Below are positions 37,751 to 44,271 of a DNA stretch of 44,271 bases, piece by piece (the stretch's first letter is position 1; every line of letters starts with the position of its first letter). The notes under the pieces were generated by a model that saw only the letters and a list, made by a program, of their open reading frames with translations, was not told the DNA's origin and made no database searches. A program made the position numbers and the translations under genes. Origin of the DNA: Thiocystis minor (GTDB lineage: Bacteria; Pseudomonadota; Gammaproteobacteria; Chromatiales; Chromatiaceae); the NCBI RefSeq assembly GCF_016653465.1, contig NZ_NHSQ01000030.1, positions 1 to 44,271 of the forward strand. Reading direction: 5' to 3'.

Positions 37751-39199
37751 ATGCAACTGCCTGACCACAAAACAAAAATCGTCGCGACCATCGGTCCCGC
37801 GTCGGACACCCTAGAGGTACTGACGCAATTGATCGAGGCTGGAATGAATGTGGCCCGATTGAACTTTTCGCATGGCGACCCAGCCTATCATGGCGCGGTG
37901 ATCGCCCGGATTCGCGAGGCCGCCAAGGTCGCGAACCGCCGCGTCGCCATCATGGGCGACCTCCCAGGCCCCAAGATGCGCATCGGCGATCTGGCCGAGG
38001 AACCGATCGAACTGCAACGCGACGATCCCCTCATCCTGACCACCGACGAGATCCTTGGGGACAAACACCGCATCGGCATCAGCTTTCCGGACCTGCTCGA
38101 CGCCGTGCAACCGGGCGACCGGCTCTATCTCAACGACGGCTTCATCCTGCTCAAGGTCGTGGAGGTCAAGGGGACGGACATCCATTGCAACGTCCGCGTC
38201 GGCGGCGAACTCCGCTCCCGCAAGGGGCTGAACCTGCCCGGCATCAATCTTGGCATCACCGCCTTCACCGAGAACGATCACGACTGGCTGCGCTTTGCCG
38301 CCGAGCACCGGTTGGACGCGGTCAGTCAGTCCTTTGTCGCCACCGCCGACGACATCCTGGCCGTGCGTCGGGCCGCCGAGGCCATGAACTATGCGCCCTT
38401 CATCATCGCCAAGATCGAACGCGCCGACGCGCTGGACAACCTGAAGGCCATCCTGACCGCCGCCGACGGCATCATGGTCGCGCGCGGCGATTTGGGCGTC
38501 GAGATCCCGATCGAGCGGATCGCCGTGGTCCAGAAGCAGATCACCGAACTGGCCAATCATTTCGGCAAACCCGTGATCACCGCCACCCAGATGCTGGAAT
38601 CCATGGTCATTTACCGGCGCCCGACCCGCGCCGAGGCCACCGACGTCGCCAACGCCATCCTCGGCGGCACCGACTGCGTCATGCTCTCCGCCGAATCGGC
38701 GATGGGCCGCTACCCGGTGGACGCCGTCGCCATGCTCGCCGGCATTGCCACTCAGGTCGAACCCGAGCGCAGCAAACAGCCCTTCGTACGTGCCATGGAC
38801 GGCTTCAATGGCGGCGAACGCATGCGCGCGGTCGACCTGGTTGCCGCCAGCGTCTATCACACCATCAACAACAGCGCACCCCGCGCCGTGATCGTCCCCA
38901 CCCAATCTGGCAGCACCCCGCGCAACGTCGCGCGGTTCCGTCCGCCGGTCTGGATTCTCGCCTTCAGCCCGAATCCAGCCACCTGCCAATCGCTACAATT
39001 TTCCTATGGCATCCATGCGATTCAAGTGGAGGCGGACCGCCCGGACTGGTCCCGGTTCGCCCGCCACTGGCTTGGCGAGCGCGGCATCGACAGCGGCCTG
39101 GTTCTGCTGACCCAGGGACCGACAGCCGAGAACCCCTGTGGAAACTATCGTATGGAGATCCTGGAGTTAGGTCTTGATGCGGGTAAAATCTGCGACTGA
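37751..39199 (+). CDS. pyk: pyruvate kinase
   Basis: Converts phosphoenolpyruvate and ADP to pyruvate and ATP. The 482-residue protein has KTKIVATIGPASDT at the start, MNVARLNFSHG, the catalytic segment FIIAKIERADALDNL with the conserved Lys-Ile-Glu, VARGDLGVEIP, and KPVITATQMLESMVIYRRPTRAEATDVANAILGGTDCVMLSAESAMGRYP. A complete C-terminal allosteric domain follows. ATG 37751 gives the standard length. It stands alone before tRNA-Val. Confidence 0.96.
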   Translation: MQLPDHKTKIVATIGPASDTLEVLTQLIEAGMNVARLNFSHGDPAYHGAVIARIREAAKVANRRVAIMGDLPGPKMRIGDLAEEPIELQRDDPLILTTDEILGDKHRIGISFPDLLDAVQPGDRLYLNDGFILLKVVEVKGTDIHCNVRVGGELRSRKGLNLPGINLGITAFTENDHDWLRFAAEHRLDAVSQSFVATADDILAVRRAAEAMNYAPFIIAKIERADALDNLKAILTAADGIMVARGDLGVEIPIERIAVVQKQITELANHFGKPVITATQMLESMVIYRRPTRAEATDVANAILGGTDCVMLSAESAMGRYPVDAVAMLAGIATQVEPERSKQPFVRAMDGFNGGERMRAVDLVAASVYHTINNSAPRAVIVPTQSGSTPRNVARFRPPVWILAFSPNPATCQSLQFSYGIHAIQVEADRPDWSRFARHWLGERGIDSGLVLLTQGPTAENPCGNYRMEILELGLDAGKICD

Positions 39200-39226
39200 C
39201 GGGAGATCATCGATGGTCTGCGCATC

Positions 39227-39255
39227 TTGACCTCTCAGTGCTCTCCCCGTATGAT
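39227..39255 (+). promoter_or_regulatory. sigma-70 promoter of tRNA-Val
   Basis: TTGACC (-35), 17-bp spacer, TATGAT (-10, five of six consensus bases), with the tRNA 5' end 13 bp further on. The position and quality fit a stable-RNA promoter. Confidence 0.75.
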
Positions 39256-39268
39256 CGCACGTCTTAAA

Positions 39269-39343
39269 GGGCGCATAGCTCAGCGGGAGAGCACTGCCTT
39301 CACACGGCAGGGGTCCGTGGTTCGATCCCACGTGCGCCCACCA
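39269..39343 (+). tRNA. tRNA-Val (CAC)
   Basis: A 75-nt cloverleaf with encoded CCA: acceptor GGGCGCA pairs with TGCGCCC, D arm GCTCAGCGGGAGAGC, anticodon arm CTGCCTTCACACGGCAG with anticodon CAC, T arm CCGTGGTTCGATCCCACG. It is the probable attachment site of the element that follows, whose integrase lies about 110 bp downstream and points toward it. Confidence 0.93.
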
Positions 39344-39361
39344 ATATTCTCGATTTGAATC

Positions 39362-39383
39362 AGCCGCTTAACAGCGGCTTTTT
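39362..39383 (+). terminator. rho-independent terminator behind tRNA-Val
   Basis: Stem AGCCGC/GCGGCT with a six-base loop, followed by TTTTT. Whether it is the original terminator of the tRNA or was delivered by the element is unclear. Confidence 0.7.
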
Positions 39384-39455
39384 CTTGCCTGCCTCAAGCG
39401 ATCTCGGGCCTGTGTGCAAATCAGTGTGCAAATGCGTTCCCGAGCCGTTTTGCTC

Positions 39456-40535
39456 CTATCGGTCGAGAATGGCGATCGCATCCGCCAAATCACTCGGTCG
39501 CAAATGGGCGTAGACGCGAGCCGTGATCGCAACATCGCTATGTCGAAGTAACTCCGACACCCGCTCGATCCCAACACCCGCTTGAACGAGCCAACTTCCA
39601 CACGTCCGACGCAGGTCGTGCGGATGCACATCCACTAGATCGGCATCCCTAACGCAAGCGGTAAATCCCTTTTTGACGCTCGCGATCCGTTCACCCTGAC
39701 GATCACAAAACACCCACGGCGACGCCGGACAATATTCCGCTATGAATCGCGCGCGTGCCAGGATCGCTTTCCGAGCCTCCCGGTTTAGCGGGACGTGTCC
39801 TAGCTTCCCATTTTTCTGGTCTCCGGTCTCAAAGGTGATTGAGCCACCTTTGAGATCGACCCGCCGCCACGCTAACCCTAGCATTTCCCCCGGTCGCATC
39901 CCTGAGTACAACCCGAGTCGAATGAAGTCGAGCAGCCACGGCGAGCGCATCAGTCGTGTTGGCTGGGCGGCGGCCTTCAGGAGTCGCACGGCTTCCTCGC
40001 GCGTGAGCCAGCGGTTACGCCCGGCTGGCTCCTTCTGTCGGCGGGTTCCCCAGGGGTTCGAGATGTCCCACTCCAGTTCACGCTTCGCCCAATTACTGGC
40101 GGCGCTCATCAATCCCAGTTCTTTGTTGATTGTCCCTGGCGCAATCCCCGCCGTTCGACGGCGGGCAATATAGGCGCGGACATCGACCGCACCGATCTCG
40201 GACAAGCGTCGCCCCGTGAAAATCGGAAACAAGGCTTTCGCGCTCCACTGGTCACGTTCCGGCGCACGCTTGGCTGGAGTCACTTGGTCGAGGTAGAGCA
40301 ACAGCAGATCGTCGAACGTGCTGCCCTCGCCCGTGCGTTCGATCTGCTTCTCGGCCATCCAACCGGCACGGATCGCGGCGGCTTTCAGACCTTCGGGATC
40401 GTCGGCGACGGGAATCCCAGTACTGCGGCGAGTCGAACCCCCGACCCCGCTGGGGTAGACGGCCCACCAATACGGCGAGCGTGGCCGTTCGTAGATCCCT
40501 TCTTTCGGTCTGGTCTTGGTCTTACGTCGTGGCAT
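39456..40535 (-). CDS. phage-type tyrosine integrase
   Basis: Site-specific recombinase of 359 residues. Residues 1-60 are an arm-binding type N terminus (GIYERPRSPYWWAVYPSG); a SAM-like core-binding domain spans about 70-160 (TFDDLLLLYLDQVTPAKRAPERDQW). Catalytic residues: Arg in LYSGMRPGEMLGL, Lys in GDQKNGKLGHVPL, His-x-x-Arg in VHPHDLRRTCGSWL, His and Tyr in LLRHSDVAITARVYAHL. The gene ends about 110 bp from the tRNA-Val 3' end, the usual placement for a tRNA-integrating phage. Its 5' end overlaps the preceding HTH gene by 151 bp in a different frame. Confidence 0.93.
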   Translation of the reverse strand: MPRRKTKTRPKEGIYERPRSPYWWAVYPSGVGGSTRRSTGIPVADDPEGLKAAAIRAGWMAEKQIERTGEGSTFDDLLLLYLDQVTPAKRAPERDQWSAKALFPIFTGRRLSEIGAVDVRAYIARRRTAGIAPGTINKELGLMSAASNWAKRELEWDISNPWGTRRQKEPAGRNRWLTREEAVRLLKAAAQPTRLMRSPWLLDFIRLGLYSGMRPGEMLGLAWRRVDLKGGSITFETGDQKNGKLGHVPLNREARKAILARARFIAEYCPASPWVFCDRQGERIASVKKGFTACVRDADLVDVHPHDLRRTCGSWLVQAGVGIERVSELLRHSDVAITARVYAHLRPSDLADAIAILDR

Positions 40536-40750
40536 GTGCTGTCTCCAGGCACCACCACCCCAAGAGCAATAGTACTCCCGGACACTTGGCGGTCGACATA
40601 GGCTGTGATATCGGCGGCACTAAGGCGCACGGATCGCCCGATGCGCACCGGCGCGAGTTCGCCCGCGTCGATCAGGCGGCGCACGCTGCGCGCGCTGATC
40701 GCCAGCGTTTTGGCGGCCCCTTCAAGCGTTAAAAGCAGCGTTACGGTCAT
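40385..40750 (-). CDS. excisionase-like HTH protein overlapping the integrase gene
   Basis: A 121-residue protein whose first 65 residues form an excisionase/AlpA-type winged HTH: LLTLEGAAKTLAISARSVRRLIDAGELAPVRIGRSVRLSAADITAYVD. Such proteins bend att DNA to direct excision, or regulate the integrase. The last 50 residues lie over the integrase start in another frame and look low in complexity, so they may be an incidental extension. Its ATG overlaps the stop of the upstream gene by four bases (ATGA), which supports the start. The HTH call is secure; the function as Xis is inference. Confidence 0.8.
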   Translation of the reverse strand: MTVTLLLTLEGAAKTLAISARSVRRLIDAGELAPVRIGRSVRLSAADITAYVDRQVSGSTIALGVVVPGDSTCHDVRPRPDRKKGSTNGHARRIGGPSTPAGSGVRLAAVLGFPSPTIPKV

Positions 40751-41079
40751 TCGGCGTCCTCCAGACGCAACCTGCCCGTGCGCGTCGGGATCAAGCGTTG
40801 CGCTCGCGTGGCGATAACGGTGTCCAGCAGCGCTTGCACCGTGCGCGTCCCGAGCAAGGCGCCGCGTGTGCGCATCAAGGCATCCGGTCGATACCCCCAC
40901 GCTCTAAGCAGGCGATCCGCATCGCTTGGTGTCCCCAAGCGCGCCAAGACACGCCGTAAAAATTCGCGATGGGTTAAAAAGCGTTCGGAACGCGACATTG
41001 CCGCCGTCATGGCGAGCCGGATTTCGTCCATCTTCTCGGCGGAGGGGACGCGCGACATCGGTTCGTTGTCGATTGGCAT
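40747..41079 (-). CDS. hypothetical phage protein
   Basis: A 110-residue helical, Arg-rich protein (MSRSERFLTHREFLRRVLARLGTPSDADRLLRAWGYRPDALM in part) with no recognised domain. ATG 41079 has an AAGGAG site seven bases upstream. It starts 12 bp after the antirepressor stop and its own stop overlaps the HTH gene start, so it belongs to the leftward operon. The DNA-binding-like composition is the only functional hint. Confidence 0.65.
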   Translation of the reverse strand: MPIDNEPMSRVPSAEKMDEIRLAMTAAMSRSERFLTHREFLRRVLARLGTPSDADRLLRAWGYRPDALMRTRGALLGTRTVQALLDTVIATRAQRLIPTRTGRLRLEDAE

Positions 41080-41091
41080 CGTTGATCTCCT

Positions 41092-42453
41092 TCAATGCAC
41101 CGACGATCCCAGACGCCGCGCACGCGGCCGGTCGCTTGCCGCCGTCGCGAGGTGCGCCTCGATGCGCGCCAGCAATGTCGGAAACGACTCGGCGAAATAC
41201 AGCGGCGCGGTTTCGCGGGGCGCTTGCGGACTGGTCTCGTTGCGACCATAGGCCAGACCGTCCAGGGTGAGGCTCTTGAACGCCCGCACGGTGCCCTTGG
41301 CGCTTTTGCGCGTAAGAATTTCCAGCAGACCCAGGTCCAGCAAGGCTTGATTCGCGACGATCGTCGAGTGCGCGCTCCCGTGTTCCTTCAACAAATCCGT
41401 GAGCGCGCGCACCAGCGATTCGTCGACGAACTCCGGCAAAAACGAACTCGACACGCCCTTGGTCCGGCAGATGTCGGCCAACAGACGAATTTTCGAGGTC
41501 TCGGACAGGCGCAGATTCCGCATGGCGACTTCCGCCACCTGGAGCGTCAGATCCAGCGCGGGAAACGGACGCGGGCTGTCGGTCCACGCGGGGGCGGGTG
41601 CAGACGCGGGCGGACGGATCGGTACCGACGGCCCGGCGGCAGCCAGCGCCTGGCGCTCCATGGCGATGAAATAGCGCCGGGCTTCGCGGCCTTTGGCGTT
41701 GTTCTCGACCATGCTCAGTTCTTTGGCCATGTCGAGGGTGATGAGGTAATCCTTGCTGCGGCGGTCTCCACCTCGGCCTTTTTTGATGCCCCCGTTTCGG
41801 GGAACCAATGCAAAGTCTTGATTTTCAACGAATCCATATTTCACGATGCGCTCGTTGAGCCAGGTCGAAACGTCGCGACCGACGTCCAAGAAGGCATGTA
41901 AATCGGTCGCATGGCAGACCTGTCCAGCGACCCCGCCGATCTCCCCCGGAAACACCGCGACCAGCGGGGCGTCGTCCGCGCCCTCGCGATCCGTCACGCC
42001 CGCCGGCGCGATCGCCTGATTTGCGCCCGCCGCTGCGACGGCGGGTGTCGATTCCGGTCCGAGGTCGGGAATCCGCGCCACGGGCCGTGCGGTCAGCCGG
42101 GCGAATTCGCACTTGCGCCAAGCGTTCCAGAGGATCTCGTCGCAGTTTTTTTGAAAGGTGAGAAAATTGTCGCGGTTGTCCGTCGCGGCTTTCGCCTGGT
42201 AAGGCCGCAGACTGGTCAGCCAGCCGAACAGCTTGCGCAGGGGCAGACACACCGCCGCCGACGCCCCGTCGGCATCGGCGAGCGGAAGCGTCTGGGCGTG
42301 CCAGCGGGCATCCTTGAGGAGTTTTTCCTGCTGCACCGACCACACCAGCCCCATCGCCAGCACCAAGGGCTTCATCAGCACGAACGGCTGCCCCTCGACA
42401 GGCACCAAAAACAGCACGGAATGACGAAAGAGCACGGGGATCAGCGGGTACAT
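41092..42453 (-). CDS. two-domain phage antirepressor (P22_AR_N + AntA)
   Basis: A 453-residue protein. Residues 3-110 match the P22 antirepressor N-terminal domain (HSVLFLVPVEGQPFVLMKPLVLAMGLVW, VCLPLRKLFGWL, NCDEILWNAWRK). Residues 180-265 are an AntA/AntB-type domain (ATDLHAFLDVGRDVSTWLNERIVKYGFVENQDFAL, LITLDMAKELSMVENNAKGREARRYFIAMERQ). The remainder, from about 300, has an unclassified conserved-looking C-terminal part (LLDLGLLEILTRKSAKGTVRAF). Start ATG 42453 follows AAGGAGG with short spacing. Antirepressors inactivate the phage repressor; here it is downstream of, and on the same strand as, the XRE repressor, which is unusual for a lytic trigger. Confidence 0.85.
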   Translation of the reverse strand: MYPLIPVLFRHSVLFLVPVEGQPFVLMKPLVLAMGLVWSVQQEKLLKDARWHAQTLPLADADGASAAVCLPLRKLFGWLTSLRPYQAKAATDNRDNFLTFQKNCDEILWNAWRKCEFARLTARPVARIPDLGPESTPAVAAAGANQAIAPAGVTDREGADDAPLVAVFPGEIGGVAGQVCHATDLHAFLDVGRDVSTWLNERIVKYGFVENQDFALVPRNGGIKKGRGGDRRSKDYLITLDMAKELSMVENNAKGREARRYFIAMERQALAAAGPSVPIRPPASAPAPAWTDSPRPFPALDLTLQVAEVAMRNLRLSETSKIRLLADICRTKGVSSSFLPEFVDESLVRALTDLLKEHGSAHSTIVANQALLDLGLLEILTRKSAKGTVRAFKSLTLDGLAYGRNETSPQAPRETAPLYFAESFPTLLARIEAHLATAASDRPRARRLGSSVH

Positions 42454-42499
42454 AAGCCTCCTTGTCGAGCAGGATTCGGGGTGGACGCACGGCTGGCGC

Positions 42500-42736
42500 T
42501 CAGGCCGAGAGCGGCGCGCCTTGGATGTGAAGCTGGAGGCGGGCCATGTCGGTCCGCCAGGTGTCGGCATCGATCTGTGCCAGGTCTGTCGCGACCGCCA
42601 TCCGGGTCGCACGGTCGTGCCACCAAGCGTCGCCATCCGCTGCCCGCGCGAAGCCACGCCAGTCCTCGCGCGTCCGTCGATGACGGGCTCACGGCGCGAG
42701 GACGCGCTCGCGCAACGCCGCCCGGTCGTTTGTCAT
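42500..42736 (-). pseudogene. small phage gene with an in-frame TGA stop at codon 16
   Basis: ATG 42736 overlaps the preceding gene's stop (ATGA). It opens a frame of 15 codons (MTNDRAALRERVLAP), then TGA, then continues in the same frame for about 60 codons to a second TGA at 42500-42502. The downstream part reads like a real protein, with acidic/basic balance and Trp-rich helices (TREDWRGFARAADGDAWWHD, MAVATDLAQIDADTWRTDMA). Overlapping frames on the same strand look less natural. Nonsense mutation, a sequence error or a downstream start are all possible. No family was recognised. Confidence 0.5.
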
Positions 42737-42957
42737 GCCGAGACCTGCGCCGGTGTCAACACGTCTAAGAACGCCGCGTGCATCGCATCGAGCGACGCGA
42801 CGGACTGACGCAACGGATCGCGCAAATCCTCGCACCGGGCAGGGTCGCGCATCGCTTGGCGGATCTGGAGTGCGCCTTCGATGGCGCTGATGTCGGTGTC
42901 CGCGACCCCTCGCTCATGGAGGGGGGCGGGGTCGCGCGGGGAAACGGCAGCCGACAT
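42733..42957 (-). CDS. hypothetical phage protein
   Basis: A 74-residue acidic protein (ERGVADTDISAIEGALQIRQAMRD, then LRDPLRQSVASLDAMHAAFLDVL) predicted mostly helical; no family recognised. ATG 42957 was chosen; a TTG at 42990 extends the frame by 11 residues. It ends with an ATGA overlap to the next small gene, supporting an operon from here through the antirepressor to the integrase. Confidence 0.6.
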   Translation of the reverse strand: MSAAVSPRDPAPLHERGVADTDISAIEGALQIRQAMRDPARCEDLRDPLRQSVASLDAMHAAFLDVLTPAQVSA

Positions 42958-43068
42958 GGACGGACTCGCAGGCGGAAGGACAACGAGCAACCAGAGTACC
43001 TTTCTGACAGTTAAACGGTCAATCGATAAAAAAGTTTGTCACTGATCATACAGTCTTAAAACCAACCC

Positions 43069-43422
43069 TCAGTCGTCCAGAAAGGTCCGCATCAAGACCA
43101 GGAGACGCCGTTCGGAAAACCGTCCCGCCAGCACGGCGGCAATCATCTCCCGGAGCGCCTCGCGGGTGTCCTCGGACAGTCCGTGGGTGTCGAGATACCA
43201 CCGCCAATCCGCCTGCGTTTTCGGCCCCACGCCGGTTTTCAGCCACTCCGCATTGACGCCGAGCGCCTGGGCGATCTGGATCGCAAAGCGCGTATCGCGC
43301 CCCACGTCATTCTCGATCTGATGAATGGTCTGCTGCGCCGCCCCGACCGTCTTGGCCAGCGCGGCCTGGGTGATATTGAGCGTTCTGCGCTCGTGTTTCA
43401 TGCGTTCGCCGAAAGTCGACAT
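43069..43422 (-). CDS. XRE-family transcriptional repressor (CI/Cro-like)
   Basis: A 117-residue DNA-binding protein with an N-terminal HTH_XRE domain: FGERMKHERRTLNITQAALAKTVGAAQQTIHQIENDVGRDTRFAIQIAQALGVNAEWL. A short C-terminal helical part (SEDTREALREMIAAVL) is too small for a LexA/CI-type peptidase, so induction by RecA-mediated self-cleavage is not expected. ATG 43422 has an AGGAG site. The start faces a divergent gene across a 227-bp intergenic region, which holds candidate operators; it is the likely lysogeny repressor. Confidence 0.88.
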   Translation of the reverse strand: MSTFGERMKHERRTLNITQAALAKTVGAAQQTIHQIENDVGRDTRFAIQIAQALGVNAEWLKTGVGPKTQADWRWYLDTHGLSEDTREALREMIAAVLAGRFSERRLLVLMRTFLDD

Positions 43423-43649
43423 GGAAACTCCTGTGGTGAGCAAAAACACCGTTCACGTTTAAAAACGGTTCACACTTCCAGTTTACTACAACTGTTTAAT
43501 CTTTTCTTCGGCCAAAAAAACCGTTGATGATCGACTTTTTATCACGTAATTTAAGACACGCCACGCAATCGCGGATCGCCCACGGTCGATCCGATCCGAT
43601 CCGGACCGGCCCACTGGCCGAGGATTTTCGTCGAGATGGAGAGACCCCG
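43423..43649. promoter_or_regulatory. divergent control region between repressor and rightward gene
   Basis: AT-rich gap between the XRE gene and the divergent zinc-ribbon gene, the position of the operator region in temperate phages. An inverted repeat ACCGTT ... AACGGT lies at 43448-43469 with a 10-base spacer, and another AACCGTT occurs at 43519-43525; these may be repressor half-sites. Promoter boxes are not unambiguous. Confidence 0.45.
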
Positions 43650-44069
43650 ATGACCGCGCAACACGAGACCGTCGCCCTGTCGCCCGGCTCGGGCCAGGTG
43701 GCGAACATTGCCGACACCCCGACCGCCGCACCCAGCCCGCACGCGACGCGACCGCGGTCCGCGGTGTTTCAGCCCGGCGCCGTCGTGGGCGGCGTCACGA
43801 TTCTGGCCCGACTGCCCCACGGCTATCGCGTCCGCTATCGCTGCTGCGACAAGCTCGCCACGCTGTCGTCCTCGCAGCTCAAGGCGCGGCGCGCGCGCCC
43901 GGAAACGCAGTGCCATGCCTGCGCCGCGCAGGCGTCGATCCCGACGCGCACCTTCCGCCATAACGACGAACTGCCGGTCCACCCGCGCACGTTGGCCCCC
44001 AGTGCCGCGTTTCTGCTCGGCATTCAGGCCCGCGCGACCGCGATCGTGCGCCAGCGCCACGGCACCTAA
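43650..44069 (+). CDS. putative zinc-ribbon phage protein
   Basis: A 139-residue protein. The first 50 residues are Ala/Pro/Thr-rich and likely unstructured; the middle VFQPGAVVGGVTILARLPHGYRVRYRCCDKLATLSSSQL and ETQCHACAA have two Cys pairs about 28 residues apart, as in the zinc-ribbon domains found in many small phage DNA-binding proteins. ATG 43650 follows a GGAGAG site; an in-frame start at 43524 is possible but lies in the control region. As the first rightward gene it occupies the cro/early position, but no HTH is seen. Function inferred only from position. Confidence 0.6.
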   Translation: MTAQHETVALSPGSGQVANIADTPTAAPSPHATRPRSAVFQPGAVVGGVTILARLPHGYRVRYRCCDKLATLSSSQLKARRARPETQCHACAAQASIPTRTFRHNDELPVHPRTLAPSAAFLLGIQARATAIVRQRHGT

Positions 44070-44154
44070 ATCCCCGCGCGCGCACCTCACCTTTCCAGGG
44101 GGGGCCGATGCCGACCGCCTTCACCCAGGTTTTCCCAAGCATGTCGGCGAATCC

Positions 44155-44271
44155 GTGACGCGGACCGTCAGTACGCTTGTCCATCCCGGCCTCGCCGAGG
44201 TCGAACGTCTTTCTCTGCACACAGGAATATCCATGCTTTCACGAGAGATTTTTATGCCGTCGCCGCGGACC
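44155..44271 (+). CDS. possible start of another phage gene, cut by the window end
   Basis: A frame open from GTG 44155 to the window edge, with an in-frame ATG at 44233 preceded by AGGA eight bases upstream. Too short to judge; the ATG is the better start. Between 44070 and 44154 only a 16-codon frame (44108-44158) is seen. Confidence 0.25.
   Translation, partial: MTRTVSTLVHPGLAEVERLSLHTGISMLSREIFMPSPRT

Larger units (their letters stand above)
39344..44271 (-). mobile_element. left end of a prophage or prophage-like element in tRNA-Val, right end outside the window
   Basis: Directly after tRNA-Val comes a tyrosine integrase whose C-terminal end faces the tRNA, then an excisionase-like HTH gene, two small unknowns, an antirepressor and an XRE repressor, all leftward, and a divergent gene beyond the repressor. 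This is the lysogeny/integration module of a temperate phage. No structural, lysis or replication gene is within the window and the right att site is not visible, so a phage-derived island cannot be excluded. Confidence 0.75.

Noticed and set aside
37811-38989. Minus-strand 392-codon frame across pyk
   Set aside because: Antisense to pyruvate kinase; composition dominated by Gly, Asp, Val and His, typical of a reverse-complement shadow.
42441-42692. Minus-strand 83-codon frame upstream of the antirepressor
   Set aside because: Arg/Pro-rich with no motif; the competing frame with the in-frame TGA has more natural composition and a coupled start.

Overview
The window is high-GC DNA from a gammaproteobacterium, most likely a purple or colourless sulfur bacterium of the order Chromatiales. 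This rests on the gene set (hrcA-grpE-dnaK-dnaJ with a CIRCE operator, dksA-gluQ, ubiG, zapE, hrpB, pldA) together with a CbbY-type sugar phosphatase that suggests Calvin-cycle metabolism. No photosynthesis or sulfur-oxidation gene is visible, so the placement is an inference. Most of the window is ordinary chromosome, interrupted by two tRNA-targeted integrative elements, one insertion sequence and several gene relics.

Layout. 1-2.6 kb: an IS5-like transposase (cut by the window edge) abuts a decayed trehalose synthase-maltokinase fusion gene that has lost its middle and carries frameshifts. 2.7-5.7 kb: HIT protein, CinA-like protein and a hotdog thioesterase on the minus strand, a relic of a GntP-type permease, and outer membrane phospholipase A on the plus strand. 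6.2-8.7 kb: a very small integrative element inserted in the initiator tRNA gene, bounded by ~130-bp direct repeats and carrying only a tyrosine recombinase and two related coiled-coil/membrane-anchor proteins. 8.9-10.9 kb: a di-heme c-type cytochrome lipoprotein and a DUF3775 protein. 11.1-17.3 kb: the heat-shock cluster hrcA-grpE-dnaK-dnaJ followed by dapB, all leftward, headed by a near-consensus sigma-70 promoter and a perfect CIRCE. 17.4-21.9 kb: nadK-recN (overlapping), an HD-GYP phosphodiesterase and a STAS-like protein, rightward.

22-25 kb: pncC, then cupin, DUF302 protein and an unusual fused redox protein (N-terminal HTH-like segment, [2Fe-2S] ferredoxin domain, flavin/NAD reductase domain). 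25-31.7 kb: ubiG, zapE, a YkgJ-type cysteine-cluster protein, an aminotransferase, cbbY, dksA and gluQ. 31.7-39.2 kb: a flippase, hrpB, a RAYT transposase-like protein translationally linked to a cupin, a flavin-reductase-like protein and pyruvate kinase. 39.3 kb to the end: tRNA-Val followed by the left end of a prophage or prophage-like element: integrase, excisionase-like HTH protein, a small unknown, a two-domain antirepressor, a small gene with an in-frame stop, another unknown, an XRE repressor and a divergently transcribed zinc-ribbon protein. The element runs off the right edge.

The best candidates for something little described are the minimal tRNA-fMet element with its paired DUF1640-like cargo and an att-like copy lying exactly on the integrase start codon, and the DUF302/HTH-ferredoxin-reductase operon. 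No CRISPR array, toxin-antitoxin pair or recognisable defence cluster was found.
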